Part shown: positions 1-9,894 of the stretch, one piece after another | How positions within the stretch are numbered: position 1 is the stretch's first letter | How the letters are laid out: every line of letters begins with the position of its first letter | Assembly (NCBI RefSeq): GCF_004124325.1 | Contig: NZ_QBDT01000001.1 | Location: 2,728,001 to 2,792,000, forward strand | Source: Streptomyces sp. L2 | GTDB lineage: Bacteria; Actinomycetota; Actinomycetes; Streptomycetales; Streptomycetaceae | DNA length: 64,000 nucleotides | Direction: 5' to 3' | Notes under the pieces: model-generated | Told to the model about the DNA's origin: nothing | Database searches by the model: none | What the model saw: the letters and a program-made list of their open reading frames with translations, nothing else | Program-made: the position numbers and the translations under genes

Positions 1-24
1 CGCGCAGTTCCCCGCGCCCCTTGG
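1..24. repeat. Dispersed intergenic repeat, family 1, half copy
   Basis: The window opens with cgcgcagttccccgcgcccc, the reverse complement of the element seen at 7138, 14821 and 14897 and as a full hairpin at 52443. All copies lie between genes. The rest of a possible hairpin would be outside the window. Confidence 0.6.
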
Positions 25-399
25 CGGAGTTGCGGGACCGTGGGCCGAACAGGGGGCGGGAAGGCGCTCGCGGCGGGGAGGGGGCGGGGCGGGGGGTGTC
101 TGCCCGCAGGGTTGGCGCGTCAACGCCCTCGCTTTTGAACACCCGATTTCGCGCCGTTCCGAGGACGGACACCCCCCGACCCGACCCCGCACCCCAGACA
201 ACGCGACGCGCACCGCGCACCCCCACACACCGACACATGCGCCGCAGGCATCCCCCCACCCACCGGCACCCGCATCCACACCCGCCACCACGCACCGCAC
301 CCGTCCCCCCAACGCCACCACGCACCGCACCCGCCCCCGCACCTCGCCCAGCGCCGCAGGCGCCCGCGCCCGCCCCCCGCCGAGCGCCGCAGGCACGTC
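25..399. other. Intergenic, cytosine-rich low-complexity stretch
   Basis: This gap holds no convincing gene. The + strand from about 190 to 400 is extremely rich in C with few T, with repeated caccacgcaccgcacccg and gcgccgcaggc motifs. Open frames here translate to proline/arginine strings without family features and I reject them. It lies downstream of birA, so it probably separates birA from a convergent gene left of the window. Confidence 0.6.
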
Positions 400-1269
400 T
401 CACGCCGGTCGCAAGTGCACGATGTCCCCCGCTCCCACCGGCTCCCGCACCCCCTCCTCCGTGGCGATGACCAACCGCCCGTCCCCGTCCACGGCCACCG
501 CCTCGCCCACCACGGCCCGCTCCCCCGGCAACTCCGCCCGCACGGTCCGCCCCAACGTCGCGCACCCCGCCACGTACGCCTCCTGCAACCCGCTGACCAG
601 CGGATCCCCGCCCGCCGCCCGCCACCGCCCGTACCAGGTCTCCAGCGACCGCAGCACGGCCCGCAGCAGCGGATCCCGGTCGGTCCCCACCGCCCCGGCC
701 AGCGCCAGCGACCCCGCCGCCGGAACCGGCAGCTCCTCCGCCCGCAGCGTGACGTTCAGACCGACCCCGACGACGACACCACCGTCCCCCGCCGCCTCGG
801 CGAGGATCCCCCCGGCCTTCCGCTCCTCCCCACCCACGCTCACCAGCAGATCGTTCGGCCACTTCAGCGCCGTATCCACGCCGGCCGCCCGCGACAGCCC
901 CGTCGCCACCGCCACCCCGGTGAGCAGCGGCAGCCACCCCCACCGGGCCACCGGCACCTCGGCGGGCCGCAGCAGCACGGAGAAGAACAGCCCGGAGCGC
1001 GGCGGAGCCGTCCACTGCCGGTCGAGCCGCCCCCGCCCGGCGGTCTGCTCCTCGGCGACGAGCACGGCCCCCTCCCCCACCGCACCCGCGACCGCCCGGG
1101 CGACCAGGTCGGAGTTGGTGGACCCGGTCCGCTGGACCACGTCAACACCGGTCCACAGACTCCCCTCCCGCACGAGCGCCCGCCGCAGCGAGCCCACGTT
1201 CAGGGGCGGACGGCCCAGATCGGACCAACGGCTGTCACTGGACGAAGAAGAGGCATCTCGCGGCGTCAT
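400..1269 (-). CDS. birA: Biotin--[acetyl-CoA-carboxylase] ligase
   Basis: This 289-residue enzyme activates biotin with ATP and attaches it to the lysine of biotin carboxyl carrier domains. The biotinyl-AMP loop GRGRLDR is at about residues 78-84, followed by KWPND and GGILAE, the usual BPL/LplA catalytic signature and C-terminal domain. There is no N-terminal winged helix, so it is a ligase only, not a BirA repressor. The ATG at 1269 is chosen because the frame upstream has no family similarity. It diverges from pccB, and its target, the AccA biotin domain, is encoded at 5172-6944. Confidence 0.93.
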   Translation of the reverse strand: MTPRDASSSSSDSRWSDLGRPPLNVGSLRRALVREGSLWTGVDVVQRTGSTNSDLVARAVAGAVGEGAVLVAEEQTAGRGRLDRQWTAPPRSGLFFSVLLRPAEVPVARWGWLPLLTGVAVATGLSRAAGVDTALKWPNDLLVSVGGEERKAGGILAEAAGDGGVVVGVGLNVTLRAEELPVPAAGSLALAGAVGTDRDPLLRAVLRSLETWYGRWRAAGGDPLVSGLQEAYVAGCATLGRTVRAELPGERAVVGEAVAVDGDGRLVIATEEGVREPVGAGDIVHLRPA

Positions 1270-1379
1270 GCAACCCACAGTAGGTGTGGGAAAGGCCGCA
1301 GTGCTGATCGCTGAGCCCAGCACTACTCTACGGATGAGTAACCGTCCCCCCTTTTGAGCAGGCAGGGAGCCGCATCCCG

Positions 1380-2981
1380 ATGTCCGAGCCGGAAGAGCGT
1401 CAAGAGATCGACATCCACACCACCGCTGGGAAGCTCGCCGATCTCCAGCGGCGCATCGACGAGGCGACGCACGCCGGCTCCGCACGCGCCGTCGAGAAGC
1501 AGCATGCCAAGGGCAAGCTGACGGCCCGTGAGCGGATCGAACTCCTCCTCGACGAGGACTCGTTCGTCGAGCTGGACGAGTTCGCCCGGCACCGCTCCAC
1601 CAACTTCGGCCTGGAGCAGAACCGCCCGTACGGCGACGGCGTCGTCACCGGCTACGGCACGGTCGACGGCCGCCCCGTCGCGGTCTTCTCCCAGGATTTC
1701 ACGGTCTTCGGCGGCGCCCTCGGCGAGGTCTACGGCCAGAAGATCGTCAAGGTCATGGACTTCGCGCTGAAGACGGGCTGCCCGGTCATCGGCATCAACG
1801 ACTCGGGCGGCGCCCGCATCCAGGAGGGCGTGGCCTCCCTCGGCGCGTACGGCGAGATCTTCCGCCGCAACACGCACGCCTCCGGCGTCATCCCCCAGAT
1901 CAGCCTGATCGTCGGCCCGTGCGCGGGCGGCGCGGTCTACTCCCCGGCGATCACGGACTTCACGGTGATGGTCGACCAGACCAGCCACATGTTCATCACC
2001 GGCCCGGACGTCATCAAGACGGTCACCGGTGAGGACGTCGGCTTCGAGGAACTCGGCGGTGCCCGCACGCACAACGCGACCTCCGGCGTGGCCCACCACA
2101 TGGCGGGCGACGAGAAGGACGCGATCGAGTACGTCAAGCAGCTGCTGTCGTACCTCCCGTCGAACAACCTCTCGGAGGCCCCGGTCTTCCCGGAGGAGGC
2201 GGACCTCGCCGTCACGGACGAGGACCGCGAGCTGGACACCCTGGTGCCGGACAGCGCGAACCAGCCGTACGACATCCACACGGTGATCGAGCACGTGCTG
2301 GACGACGCGGAGTTCTTCGAGACGCAGGCGCTGTTCGCACCGAACATCGTCACCGGTTTCGGCCGGGTCGAGGGACACCCGGTCGGCATCGTGGCGAACC
2401 AGCCGATGCAGTTCGCGGGCTGCCTGGACATCACGGCGAGCGAGAAGGCGGCCCGTTTCGTCCGCACGTGCGACGCCTTCAACGTCCCCGTCCTCACCTT
2501 CGTCGACGTCCCCGGCTTCCTGCCCGGCGTCGACCAGGAGCACGACGGCATCATCCGGCGCGGCGCGAAGCTGATCTTCGCGTACGCAGAGGCGACGGTC
2601 CCGCTCATCACGGTCATCACCCGCAAGGCGTTCGGCGGCGCGTACGACGTCATGGGCTCCAAGCACCTGGGGGCGGACCTCAACCTGGCGTGGCCGACGG
2701 CGCAGATCGCGGTCATGGGCGCGCAGGGAGCGGTCAACATCCTGCACCGCCGGACGATCGCGGAGGCGGAGTCCGCCGGGGACGGCGAGGCGACCCGCGC
2801 GCGGCTGATCCAGGAGTACGAGGACACGCTCCTGAACCCCTACGTGGCGGCCGAGCGGGGCTACGTCGACGCGGTGATCATGCCGTCGGACACCAGGGCC
2901 CACATCGTCCGCGGCCTGCGTCAACTGCGCTCCAAGCGGGAATCCCTGCCTCCGAAGAAGCACGGCAACATCCCTCTCTAG
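1380..2981 (+). CDS. pccB: Acyl-CoA (propionyl-CoA) carboxylase beta subunit
   Basis: This 533-residue carboxyltransferase moves the carboxyl group from carboxybiotin to an acyl-CoA, giving methylmalonyl-CoA (and possibly malonyl-CoA) for fatty acid and polyketide synthesis. Both crotonase-like halves are complete, with oxyanion-loop motifs GGARIQEGV and [10 protein letters not shown]. Asp423 in GGAYDVM aligns with the Asp known in S. coelicolor PccB to favour propionyl-CoA over acetyl-CoA, so the substrate call rests on that residue. The start is ATG 1380. The epsilon subunit gene follows 27 bp downstream, and the biotinylated subunit is at 5172. Confidence 0.95.
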   Translation: MSEPEERQEIDIHTTAGKLADLQRRIDEATHAGSARAVEKQHAKGKLTARERIELLLDEDSFVELDEFARHRSTNFGLEQNRPYGDGVVTGYGTVDGRPVAVFSQDFTVFGGALGEVYGQKIVKVMDFALKTGCPVIGINDSGGARIQEGVASLGAYGEIFRRNTHASGVIPQISLIVGPCAGGAVYSPAITDFTVMVDQTSHMFITGPDVIKTVTGEDVGFEELGGARTHNATSGVAHHMAGDEKDAIEYVKQLLSYLPSNNLSEAPVFPEEADLAVTDEDRELDTLVPDSANQPYDIHTVIEHVLDDAEFFETQALFAPNIVTGFGRVEGHPVGIVANQPMQFAGCLDITASEKAARFVRTCDAFNVPVLTFVDVPGFLPGVDQEHDGIIRRGAKLIFAYAEATVPLITVITRKAFGGAYDVMGSKHLGADLNLAWPTAQIAVMGAQGAVNILHRRTIAEAESAGDGEATRARLIQEYEDTLLNPYVAAERGYVDAVIMPSDTRAHIVRGLRQLRSKRESLPPKKHGNIPL

Positions 2982-3008
2982 GCCCAGTCACCGGACCCCG
3001 GAGCCGAC

Positions 3009-3215
3009 ATGAACATCAAGGTCGTACGAGGCAACCCCACAGCGGAGGAGCTGGCCGCCGCTCTGGCGGTAGTCCACGCCCGCGCCGCGACGGCACAACA
3101 GCCGTCCGGCGCGCGGGGCGCGAGCGCAGCCTGGTCGGACCCAGCCCGCATCGCCACGACACACATCCCCACCCCAGGCCCAGCATCCTGGCCCCGCACG
3201 TACTGGCCAAGCTGA
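3009..3215 (+). CDS. accE: Acyl-CoA carboxylase epsilon subunit
   Basis: This 68-residue protein has the layout of actinobacterial AccE/PccE. An N-terminal helix (VVRGNPTAEELAAALAVV) binds the beta subunit, a variable Ala/Gly/Ser linker follows, and the C-terminus is W-x-D-P-x-R ... PGPASWPRTYWPS. The family stimulates the carboxylase complex. It lies 27 bp after pccB and is surely co-transcribed. The conserved C-terminal Trp/Tyr-Trp-Pro makes the call firm despite the small size. Confidence 0.88.
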   Translation: MNIKVVRGNPTAEELAAALAVVHARAATAQQPSGARGASAAWSDPARIATTHIPTPGPASWPRTYWPS

Positions 3216-3229
3216 GCCGAGCCACGTCA

Positions 3230-3296
3230 GGGGCGCGAGGCTGTATCGATATGCGGCTCCGCCGCGTGAGCGCACAGAGGAGCAACCCCGCGCCCC
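3230..3296 (+). repeat. Dispersed intergenic repeat, family 2, with closing hairpin arms
   Basis: The element begins ggggcgcgaggctgtatcga and runs through tatgcggctccgccgcgtg. It is closed by cgcgcccc, complementary to the opening ggggcgcg. Related copies are at 7029 and 14720. Its place right after accE suggests a transcription terminator. Confidence 0.6.
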
Positions 3297-3350
3297 AATC
3301 TGAGTACCGATACTCAGGCACCCCCACCGGTCAAGCCGCACGCTGGTGCC

Positions 3351-3479
3351 ATGCTGTGGTCAGACCCCGAGAACGAGCCCCCCAAAGAACTCCGCGACAT
3401 GCAGGAGATGTTGCGGCGGCTCGGCCTCCTCATGGCCCTCGCGATGATCCTGGCCATGATCGTGATCGGCCTGAGGTGA
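3351..3479 (+). CDS. Small membrane protein, 42 residues
   Basis: The ATG at 3351 opens a 42-codon frame. The first half is charged (MLWSDPENEPPKELRDMQEM), and one hydrophobic helix, LGLLMALAMILAMIVIGL, runs almost to the C-terminus, as in a single-pass small membrane protein. I recognise no function. It sits between accE and maf on the same strand. No clear Shine-Dalgarno is visible. The ordered amphipathic and transmembrane layout argues that it is real. Confidence 0.55.
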   Translation: MLWSDPENEPPKELRDMQEMLRRLGLLMALAMILAMIVIGLR

Positions 3480-3521
3480 ATCGGGATGATCTGGGCCGCG
3501 TCGCGTGACTAACCTGACCGC

Positions 3522-4148
3522 ATGACTCCCACGCCGTCCCGCAGGCGCCTGATCCTCGCCTCCCAGTCCCCCGCCCGCCTCGGCCTCCTGCGCCAGGCGG
3601 GCCTCGCGCCCGAGGTCATCGTGAGCGGGGTGGACGAGGAGGCCGTCACCGCGCCCACCCCCGCCGAGCTGGCCCTCGCCCTGGCCGAGGCGAAGGCATC
3701 GGTCGTGGCGGCGAAGCCGGAGGTGAACGGCGCCCTGGTGATCGGCTGCGACTCGGTGCTGGAGCTGGACGGGCAGGCGCTGGGCAAGCCGGCCGACGCC
3801 GAGGAGGCGACCGCCCGCTGGAAGGCGATGCGGGGCCGGGCCGGGGTCCTCCAGACGGGCCACTGCGTCTGGGACACCACGGCCGGCCGGTACGTATCGG
3901 CGACGGCGTCCACGGTGGTCAGCTTCGGCAGCCCCACCGACGACGAGATCGCCGCCTACGTCGCCTCGGGCGAGCCCCTCCACGTCGCCGGGGCGTTCAC
4001 CCTCGACGGCCGCTCGGCGCCGTTCATCGAGGGCATCGAGGGCGACCACGGCAATGTGATCGGCATCAGCCTGCCTCTCGTACGGCGGCTGCTGGCCGAA
4101 CTGGGCGTCGGGATCACCGACTTGTGGGCACCGGCACCGCCGCGCTGA
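3522..4148 (+). CDS. maf: Maf family nucleoside triphosphate pyrophosphatase
   Basis: This 208-residue protein hydrolyses non-canonical or pyrimidine NTPs to NMPs (house-cleaning; historically linked to septum inhibition). It has the N-terminal [18 protein letters not shown] (consensus LASxSPRR), [18 protein letters not shown] and [25 protein letters not shown] motifs. A -10 hexamer TAACCT at 3510-3515 lies six bases before the ATG, so the mRNA is probably leaderless. The 3' end overlaps the convergent membrane gene by 35 bp. Confidence 0.93.
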   Translation: MTPTPSRRRLILASQSPARLGLLRQAGLAPEVIVSGVDEEAVTAPTPAELALALAEAKASVVAAKPEVNGALVIGCDSVLELDGQALGKPADAEEATARWKAMRGRAGVLQTGHCVWDTTAGRYVSATASTVVSFGSPTDDEIAAYVASGEPLHVAGAFTLDGRSAPFIEGIEGDHGNVIGISLPLVRRLLAELGVGITDLWAPAPPR

Positions 4149-4821
4149 GCCGCTGACCGGGCACGGAGTCCTGGGGCTCGTCCCCGTCCTGGGGCGGCAC
4201 ACCGCCGCTCCGGGACCCGGCACCCTTCTCCAGACTCGGCCCCGCGCCCGCCGCCGCATCCGCGCCCGGCTCGTTCTCAGCCACAGGGGCGCCGCCCTGC
4301 CCGGCGCTCCCGCCGGAGGCATCCTGCTCGGGACCGGGCGCACGGTCGTACGTCATCAGGAGCAGGACCACGAGCGCGAACACGACCATCATGAACAGGA
4401 ACGCCGAGAAGCTCACCATGGCCCAGACGAAGGCGCCGAGCAGGGCGTGCACCACGGCGACGCTGATCAGCAGGACGCGGCCGAGCCCGGCCGGGGCGCG
4501 GTCGCGGACGGCGACGAGGACGGCCACCACCGCGCACAGCACGAAGTACAGGCCGAAGACCAGGCCGCCGATCTTCGAGGACGTCGACATGACGTCGGGG
4601 TCGAGTCCGGCCAGGGACATCTCCTGCCGGTCGACGACGATGCCGAGGAACCAGTTCAGCCAGGCGACGCCGAACGCCTCGGCGAGGAGTACGACCGCCA
4701 CGACCCACGCCACCGGTCTGCGCACCACCGGTCCCACCCACTTTCGCCGTGCCGAAGCCCCCAACAGGGCTGCTGTGACCGCTGTTACCCGAAGTACGCC
4801 CGCCCGTCGCCCGACCACCAC
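4114..4821 (-). CDS. Four-helix membrane protein of unknown function
   Basis: The 235-residue frame has about four hydrophobic segments (near residues 35-60, 83-105, 115-135 and 138-157). A hydrophilic Gly/Ala/Pro-rich tail of about 75 residues follows, probably cytoplasmic and disordered. I do not recognise the family, though such proteins are usual beside accA and maf in Streptomyces. The start is uncertain: the frame opens with two GTG codons at 4821 and could begin later. Its end overlaps maf by 35 bp. Confidence 0.75.
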   Translation of the reverse strand: MVVGRRAGVLRVTAVTAALLGASARRKWVGPVVRRPVAWVVAVVLLAEAFGVAWLNWFLGIVVDRQEMSLAGLDPDVMSTSSKIGGLVFGLYFVLCAVVAVLVAVRDRAPAGLGRVLLISVAVVHALLGAFVWAMVSFSAFLFMMVVFALVVLLLMTYDRAPGPEQDASGGSAGQGGAPVAENEPGADAAAGAGPSLEKGAGSRSGGVPPQDGDEPQDSVPGQRLSAAVPVPTSR

Positions 4822-5171
4822 CCCTCAAGGAGGCCCTTCGGGCCGCAGCGCCTGACTCGGCAGACCGAACGCTACTAACGGGTAAACCCTGGGACAAGGG
4901 TCCGGTCGGTGGCAAAGAATCATTGGGCCATTCGTAGGGACTCGACAAAGAAACGAAGTGGGCCGCGGCACGCCTTCACAGAGACCTTGACCACACGACG
5001 GCGCTAGGGTTGCCCGCAGGAGTCCTGCGCACCTCGGTGCGACAAGGGCTTTCGCGGGTCGAGCGAGCCTCGAATAACGCTCCGTGTGGGCAAGCTCACC
5101 ATTGGGGACGGGTCGATGTGTCGTGTCGGCAGTCCCTAAACTCGGCTTGTTTCAAGGAGGGAGCCTCAATC
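4822..5171. promoter_or_regulatory. Divergent intergenic region with probable accA promoters
   Basis: No gene is apparent in these 350 bp. Two -10-like hexamers face accA: TAGGGT at 5005-5010 (TTGACC lies at 4987, but the spacing of 12 is short) and TAAACT at 5137-5142. A strong Shine-Dalgarno, aaggaggg, begins at 5154. The long leader leaves room for regulation of the carboxylase, but I see no clear riboswitch. Confidence 0.45.
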
Positions 5172-6944
5172 GTGCGCAAGGTGCTCATCGCCAACCGTGG
5201 CGAAATCGCTGTCCGCGTGGCCCGGGCCTGTCGGGATGCCGGGATCGCGAGCGTGGCCGTCTACGCCGACCCGGACAGGGACGCTCTGCATGTCCGCGCC
5301 GCGGATGAGGCGTTCGCCCTGGGTGGTGACACCCCGGCGACCAGCTACCTCGTGATCGACAAGATCCTGAACGCGGCGCGCGAGTCGGGTGCGGACGCCA
5401 TCCACCCGGGCTACGGCTTCCTGTCGGAGAACGCCGAGTTCGCCCAGGCGGTCCTCGACGCGGGTCTGAACTGGATCGGCCCGCCGCCGCACGCCATCCG
5501 CGACCTGGGTGACAAGGTCGCCGCCCGCCACATCGCACAGCGGGCCGGCGCCCCGCTGGTGGCCGGCACCCCCGACCCGGTGTCGGGTGCCGACGAGGTC
5601 GTGGCCTTCGCTGAGGAGCACGGCCTGCCGATCGCCATCAAGGCCGCCTTCGGTGGCGGCGGCCGCGGCCTGAAGGTCGCCCGGACCCTGGAAGAGGTTC
5701 CGGAGCTGTACGACTCCGCGGTCCGTGAGGCGGTCGCCGCGTTCGGCCGCGGCGAGTGCTTCGTCGAGCGCTACCTGGACCGCCCCCGCCACGTGGAGAC
5801 CCAGTGCCTGGCGGACAAGCACGGCAACGTGGTCGTGGTCTCCACCCGTGACTGCTCGCTGCAGCGCCGCCACCAGAAGCTGGTGGAGGAGGCCCCGGCG
5901 CCGTTCCTCTCCGAGGAGCAGGTCGCCGAGCTGTACCGCGCCTCGAAGGCGATCCTGAAGGAGGCCGGCTACGAGGGCGCTGGCACGTGCGAGTTCCTGG
6001 TGGGCCAGGACGGCACGATCTCCTTCCTGGAGGTGAACACCCGCCTCCAGGTGGAGCACCCGGTGACCGAGGAGGTCGCGGGCGTCGACCTGGTGCGCGA
6101 GATGTTCCGCATCGCCGACGGCGAGGAGCTGGGCTACGACGACCCGCCGCTGCGCGGTCACTCGTTCGAGTTCCGCATCAACGGTGAGGACCCGGGCCGT
6201 AACTTCCTCCCGGCCCCCGGTACCGTCACCCGGTTCGACGCGCCGACCGGCCCCGGCGTCCGCCTGGACGCGGGTGTGGAGTCCGGTTCGGTCATCGGCC
6301 CGGCGTGGGACTCGCTGCTCGCCAAGCTGATCGTGACGGGCCGTACCCGCAAGGAGGCCCTGGAGCGGGCCGCCCGCGCGCTGGACGAGTTCCAGGTCGA
6401 GGGCATGGCCACGGCCATCCCGTTCCACCGCGTGGTGGTCCGGGACCCGGCGTTCGGCCCCGAACTGACCGGCTCCACCGAGCCCTTCAAGGTCCACACC
6501 CGCTGGATCGAGACGGAGTTCGTCAACGAGATCAAGCCGTTCGCCGCTCCGGCCGACGCCGAGGCGGACGAGGACTCGGCCCGCGAGACGGTCGTCGTCG
6601 AGGTCGGCGGCAAGCGCCTGGAGGTCTCGCTGCCGTCCTCGCTCGGCATGAGCCTGGCCCGCACGGGCCTGGCGGCCGGCGCCAAGCCCAAGCGCCGCGC
6701 GGCCAAGAAGTCCGGCCCCGTGGCCTCCGGCGACACCCTCGCCTCCCCGATGCAGGGCACGATCGTCAAGATCGCCGTCGAGGAGGGCCAGGAGGTCAAG
6801 GAAGGCGACCTCGTCGTCGTCCTCGAAGCCATGAAGATGGAACAGCCCCTCAACGCCCACAAGGCCGGCACCATCAAGGGCCTCACCGCAGAGGTAGGCG
6901 CCTCCATCACCTCAGGCGCCCCCATCTGCGAAATCAAGGACTGA
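5172..6944 (+). CDS. accA: Acyl-CoA carboxylase alpha subunit (biotin carboxylase plus BCCP)
   Basis: The 590-residue subunit carboxylates biotin with ATP and bicarbonate and carries the biotin to the beta subunits (PccB here). It has an N-terminal biotin carboxylase fold ([14 protein letters not shown] ... [11 protein letters not shown]), an ATP-grasp domain with the glycine-rich [13 protein letters not shown] and [15 protein letters not shown], and a C-terminal biotinyl domain. The biotin lysine is K555 in EAMKMEQ. GTG 5172 is chosen for its Shine-Dalgarno (aaggaggg) and family length; the longer frame adds 54 non-conserved residues. Confidence 0.95.
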   Translation: MRKVLIANRGEIAVRVARACRDAGIASVAVYADPDRDALHVRAADEAFALGGDTPATSYLVIDKILNAARESGADAIHPGYGFLSENAEFAQAVLDAGLNWIGPPPHAIRDLGDKVAARHIAQRAGAPLVAGTPDPVSGADEVVAFAEEHGLPIAIKAAFGGGGRGLKVARTLEEVPELYDSAVREAVAAFGRGECFVERYLDRPRHVETQCLADKHGNVVVVSTRDCSLQRRHQKLVEEAPAPFLSEEQVAELYRASKAILKEAGYEGAGTCEFLVGQDGTISFLEVNTRLQVEHPVTEEVAGVDLVREMFRIADGEELGYDDPPLRGHSFEFRINGEDPGRNFLPAPGTVTRFDAPTGPGVRLDAGVESGSVIGPAWDSLLAKLIVTGRTRKEALERAARALDEFQVEGMATAIPFHRVVVRDPAFGPELTGSTEPFKVHTRWIETEFVNEIKPFAAPADAEADEDSARETVVVEVGGKRLEVSLPSSLGMSLARTGLAAGAKPKRRAAKKSGPVASGDTLASPMQGTIVKIAVEEGQEVKEGDLVVVLEAMKMEQPLNAHKAGTIKGLTAEVGASITSGAPICEIKD

Positions 6945-6960
6945 CCTCAAGCGCCGAGAA

Positions 6961-6994
6961 GACGCCCGGTGGACCCAGAAGTCCACCGGGCGTC
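6961..6994 (+). terminator. Strong hairpin terminator after accA
   Basis: A perfect 14-bp stem (6961-6974 with 6981-6994, gacgcccggtggac and its complement) has a six-base loop and starts 16 bp after the accA stop. Confidence 0.8.
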
Positions 6995-7126
6995 AGCGTT
7001 TCCGAGGGCGCCTTGTCAACGCCGCTCAGGGGCGCGGGGCTGTACCAATATGCGGCTCCGCCACGCGGGCGCGACAAGCACCGGGCGTCCGCGTATACAG
7101 GGGCGCCTTGTCAACACCGCTCAGGG
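6984..7126 (+). repeat. Imperfect direct repeat, offset 95 bp
   Basis: The stretch from 6984 (caccgggcgtcagcg ... ccttgtcaacgccgctcagg) recurs from 7079 (caccgggcgtccgcg ... ccttgtcaacaccgctcagg) with a few substitutions. The family 2 element at 7029-7076 sits between the copies. It looks like duplication of the accA terminator arm plus repeat DNA, and is non-coding. Confidence 0.6.
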
Positions 7127-7157
7127 ACACCCACCCAGGGGCGCGGGGAACTGCGCG
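7029..7157 (+). repeat. Dispersed repeats: family 2 copy (7029-7076) and family 1 copy (7138-7157)
   Basis: Family 2: ggggcgcggggctgtaccaa followed by tatgcggctccgccacgcgg, like 3230. Family 1: ggggcgcggggaactgcgcg, like 14821 and 52467. Both lie in the gap between accA and the convergent DeoR-type gene. Confidence 0.6.
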
Positions 7158-7217
7158 ATCAACCACAACGCACCCGCACCCGCGAACGAACCGAACCCCC
7201 ACGGCGCCTAGGCAACC

Positions 7218-8153
7218 TCACCGCCGCCGAAGATCGGCAACCCTCCCCCGCTCACCCCCGCCGGACGGCTCCAGCACCCCCCGAAGCCCGCCGCCGGCGC
7301 CAGGCACCCCCCGCCGAGGCCCCGGCAAAGGCGCCCTCTGCCGCCCGGCAGACGCACCCTCACTCCCAGCCCCAGTCCCAGCGACAGCGACCTGCACGCC
7401 CTGATCCGCCAGCGCCTGCAACTCCGTACCCGCCCGATCGTCATGCGCCGGCGGCTCATCGGTCACCAGCCGGTTGATGACATCCGTGGGCACGGTCTGG
7501 AACATCGTGTCGGCGCCCAGCTTGGTGTGGTCGGCGAGCACCACCACCTCCGCGGCGGCCTGCACCAGCGCCCGGTCGACGGACGCCGACAGCATGTTGG
7601 ACGTGGAGAGCCCGCGCTCGGCGGTGAGCCCGCTGCCGGACAGGAAGGCCTTGGACACCCGGAGTCCATGGAGGGACTGCTCGGCGCCGGAGCCGACGAG
7701 GGCGTAGTTGGAGCCCCGCAGCGTGCCGCCGGTCATCACGACCTCGACCCGGTTGGCATGGGCGAGCGCCTGGGCGACCAGCAGGGAGTTGGTGACGACC
7801 GTCAGCCCGGGCACCCGTGCGAGCCGGCGGGCCAGCTCCTGCGTGGTGGTGCCCGCCCCGACCACGATGGCCTCGCCCTCTTCGACGAGGCTCGCGGCGA
7901 GATCGGCGATGGCCGTCTTCTCGGCGGTCGCGAGATGGGACTTCTGCGGAAAGCCGGACTCTCGCGTGAACCCGCCCGGCAGTACCGCACCGCCGTGCCG
8001 GCGGTCGAGGAGTCCTTCTGCCTCCAGCGCGCGCACGTCCCGCCGTACGGTCACTTCGGAGGTCTGGACGACGCGGGCGAGTTCACGGAGCGACACGGCC
8101 CCGTTCGCTCGCACCATTTCGAGGATCAATTGGCGACGTTCTGCAGCGAACAC
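7218..8153 (-). CDS. DeoR family transcriptional regulator
   Basis: This 311-residue repressor-type protein has the DeoR helix-turn-helix at residues 3-57 (RRQLILEMVRANGAVSLRELARVVQTSEVTVRRDVRALEAEGLLDRRHGG). A sugar-phosphate sensing DeoRC domain follows (about 75-235; DxLAxxI/VEEGEAIVVGAGTTT). The last 70 residues are Gly/Arg/Pro-rich, ending RVADLRRR, longer than usual for the family. It is the only DeoR-family protein in the window and lies near punA and deoC, so it is a candidate regulator of nucleoside use. Its own upstream region lacks the CTACGCGCGTAG box but has ctgctttcagcag and aacagaagttgtt near-palindromes. Confidence 0.88.
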   Translation of the reverse strand: MFAAERRQLILEMVRANGAVSLRELARVVQTSEVTVRRDVRALEAEGLLDRRHGGAVLPGGFTRESGFPQKSHLATAEKTAIADLAASLVEEGEAIVVGAGTTTQELARRLARVPGLTVVTNSLLVAQALAHANRVEVVMTGGTLRGSNYALVGSGAEQSLHGLRVSKAFLSGSGLTAERGLSTSNMLSASVDRALVQAAAEVVVLADHTKLGADTMFQTVPTDVINRLVTDEPPAHDDRAGTELQALADQGVQVAVAGTGAGSEGASAGRQRAPLPGPRRGVPGAGGGLRGVLEPSGGGERGRVADLRRR

Positions 8154-8328
8154 GAAACTGACAGTAACCCCAACGACCGTCTGCTTTCAGCAGTTTGCGC
8201 CGAATAACAGAAGTTGTTCGCATGGTAGGGCGGGAGGTGGTATAGGGCCTACCCGCCCCGACTATGCCGTACGCATGCTCGACAACTCCCCGTGACCAGC
8301 GGGAACGTGCCGGAGGCCGGACGGGCCG

Positions 8329-9768
8329 TCAGCCCTCGCCGGTGGCCTTGCGGGTGTGCAACTGCCGTGCCACTTCCGCGATCGAGCCCGAAAGGGACGG
8401 GTACACGGTGAAGGCGTTCGCGATCTGTTCGACCGTCAGATTGTTGTCGACGGCGATCGAGATGGGATGGATGAGTTCCGAGGCGCGCGGCGCCACGACC
8501 ACACCGCCGACCACGATCCCGGTGCCCGGGCGGCAGAAGATCTTCACGAAGCCGTCCCGGATGCCCTGCATCTTGGCGCGCGGGTTGCGCAGGAGCGGCA
8601 GCTTGACGACGCGGGCGTCGATCTTGCCGGCGTCGACGTCGGCCTGGCTGTAGCCGACGGTGGCGATCTCGGGGTCGGTGAAGACGTTGGAGGAGACGGT
8701 CTTGAGGTTGAGCGGGGCCACCGCGTCGCCGAGGAAGTGGTAGACGGCGATGCGGCCCTGCATGGCGGCCACCGAGGCGAGGGCGAAAACGCCGGTCACG
8801 TCACCAGCCGCGTAGACGCCGGGGGCGGTCGTGCGCGAGACCTTGTCGGTCCAGATGTGACCGGACTCGCGCAACCTGACGCCGGCCTCCTCCAGGCCGA
8901 GCCCGGCGCTGTTGGGAATGGCGCCGACGGCCATCAGGCAGTGCGAGCCGGTGATGACCCGGCCGTCGGCCAGCGTGACCTCCACCCGGTCGCCGACGCG
9001 CTTGGCGGACTGCGCGCGGGAGCGGGACATCACGTTCATACCGCGGCGCCGGAAGACGTCCTCCAGGACGGCGGCGGCGTCCGGGTCCTCGCCGGGGAGC
9101 ACCCGGTCGCGGGAGGAGACGAGGGTGACCTTCGAGCCCAGGGCCTGGTAGGCGCCGGCGAACTCGGCGCCGGTCACACCGGAGCCGACCACGATCAGCT
9201 CTTCGGGCAGCTCGGTGAGGTCGTAGACCTGGGTCCAGTTGAGGATGCGCTCGCCGTCGGGCTGGGCGTCGGGCACCTCTCGCGGGTGGCCGCCGGTGGC
9301 GATGATGACGGCGTCCGCGACGAGGGTCTCCTCGGTGCCGTCGGCGGCGGTGACGACGACCTTCCGGGACCCGTCGAGGGCCTGCATGCCGTCGAGCCGG
9401 CCGCGGCCGCGCATCACGCGCGCGCCGGCCCGGGTCACGGAGGCGGTGATGTCGTGGGACTGGGCGAGCGCCAGGCGCTTCACACGGCGGTTGACCTTTC
9501 CCAGGTCCACGCCGACCACGCGGGCCGCCTGCTCCAGCGGCGGGGTGTCGTCGGCGACGATGATGCCCAGCTCCTCGTAGGAGGAGTCGAAGGTGGTCAT
9601 CACCTCGGCCGTAGCGATAAGGGTCTTCGACGGCACGCAGTCGGTCAGCACCGACGCCCCGCCCAGACCGTCGCAGTCGACGACGGTCACCTCCGCGCCG
9701 AGCTGGGCGGCCACCAGGGCCGCCTCGTATCCGCCGGGTCCGCCACCGATGATCACGATCCGAGTCAC
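8329..9768 (-). CDS. NAD(P)H-quinone dehydrogenase (flavoprotein disulfide reductase family)
   Basis: This 479-residue FAD enzyme resembles actinobacterial LpdA. It has an N-terminal FAD Rossmann motif (VIIGGGPGGYEAA), a second NAD(P) Rossmann (VVGSGVTGAEFAGAY), the ATG motif (IIATGGHP), GDVTGVFALASVA, and a C-terminal dimer domain. The usual CxxxxC redox pair is replaced by SVLTDCVPSK, leaving one Cys, as in NAD(P)H:quinone reductases rather than lipoamide dehydrogenases. A -10 GACAAT (9781-9776) ends seven bases before GTG 9768 and overlaps the in-frame ATG at 9777, so the GTG start is preferred. Confidence 0.9.
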   Translation of the reverse strand: MTRIVIIGGGPGGYEAALVAAQLGAEVTVVDCDGLGGASVLTDCVPSKTLIATAEVMTTFDSSYEELGIIVADDTPPLEQAARVVGVDLGKVNRRVKRLALAQSHDITASVTRAGARVMRGRGRLDGMQALDGSRKVVVTAADGTEETLVADAVIIATGGHPREVPDAQPDGERILNWTQVYDLTELPEELIVVGSGVTGAEFAGAYQALGSKVTLVSSRDRVLPGEDPDAAAVLEDVFRRRGMNVMSRSRAQSAKRVGDRVEVTLADGRVITGSHCLMAVGAIPNSAGLGLEEAGVRLRESGHIWTDKVSRTTAPGVYAAGDVTGVFALASVAAMQGRIAVYHFLGDAVAPLNLKTVSSNVFTDPEIATVGYSQADVDAGKIDARVVKLPLLRNPRAKMQGIRDGFVKIFCRPGTGIVVGGVVVAPRASELIHPISIAVDNNLTVEQIANAFTVYPSLSGSIAEVARQLHTRKATGEG

Positions 9769-9894
9769 GTACCCCATTGTCCCGCACGCCTCAAGGTGCT
9801 ACTGCCCGGGGGCGTGCGGGGTGCGCACGGCAGGGGCGCACGGGACCGGAGTGACGCACGTTTGTGCTCCGGTGCCCTGCCGTACCCTCTGTGC

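Noticed and set aside
21..470. 149-codon + strand frame at the left edge
   Set aside because: Pro/Arg/His-rich translation of a low-complexity C-rich stretch, running into the antisense of birA.
1323..2963. 546-codon minus-strand frame opposite pccB
   Set aside because: Antisense shadow of a well conserved gene; composition is Arg/Asp/Val-rich and carries no family motif.
9775..9777. ATG 9777 as start of the quinone reductase
   Set aside because: It overlaps the last bases of a good -10 hexamer; GTG 9768 fits the leaderless spacing and the conserved VTRIVIIGGG start.
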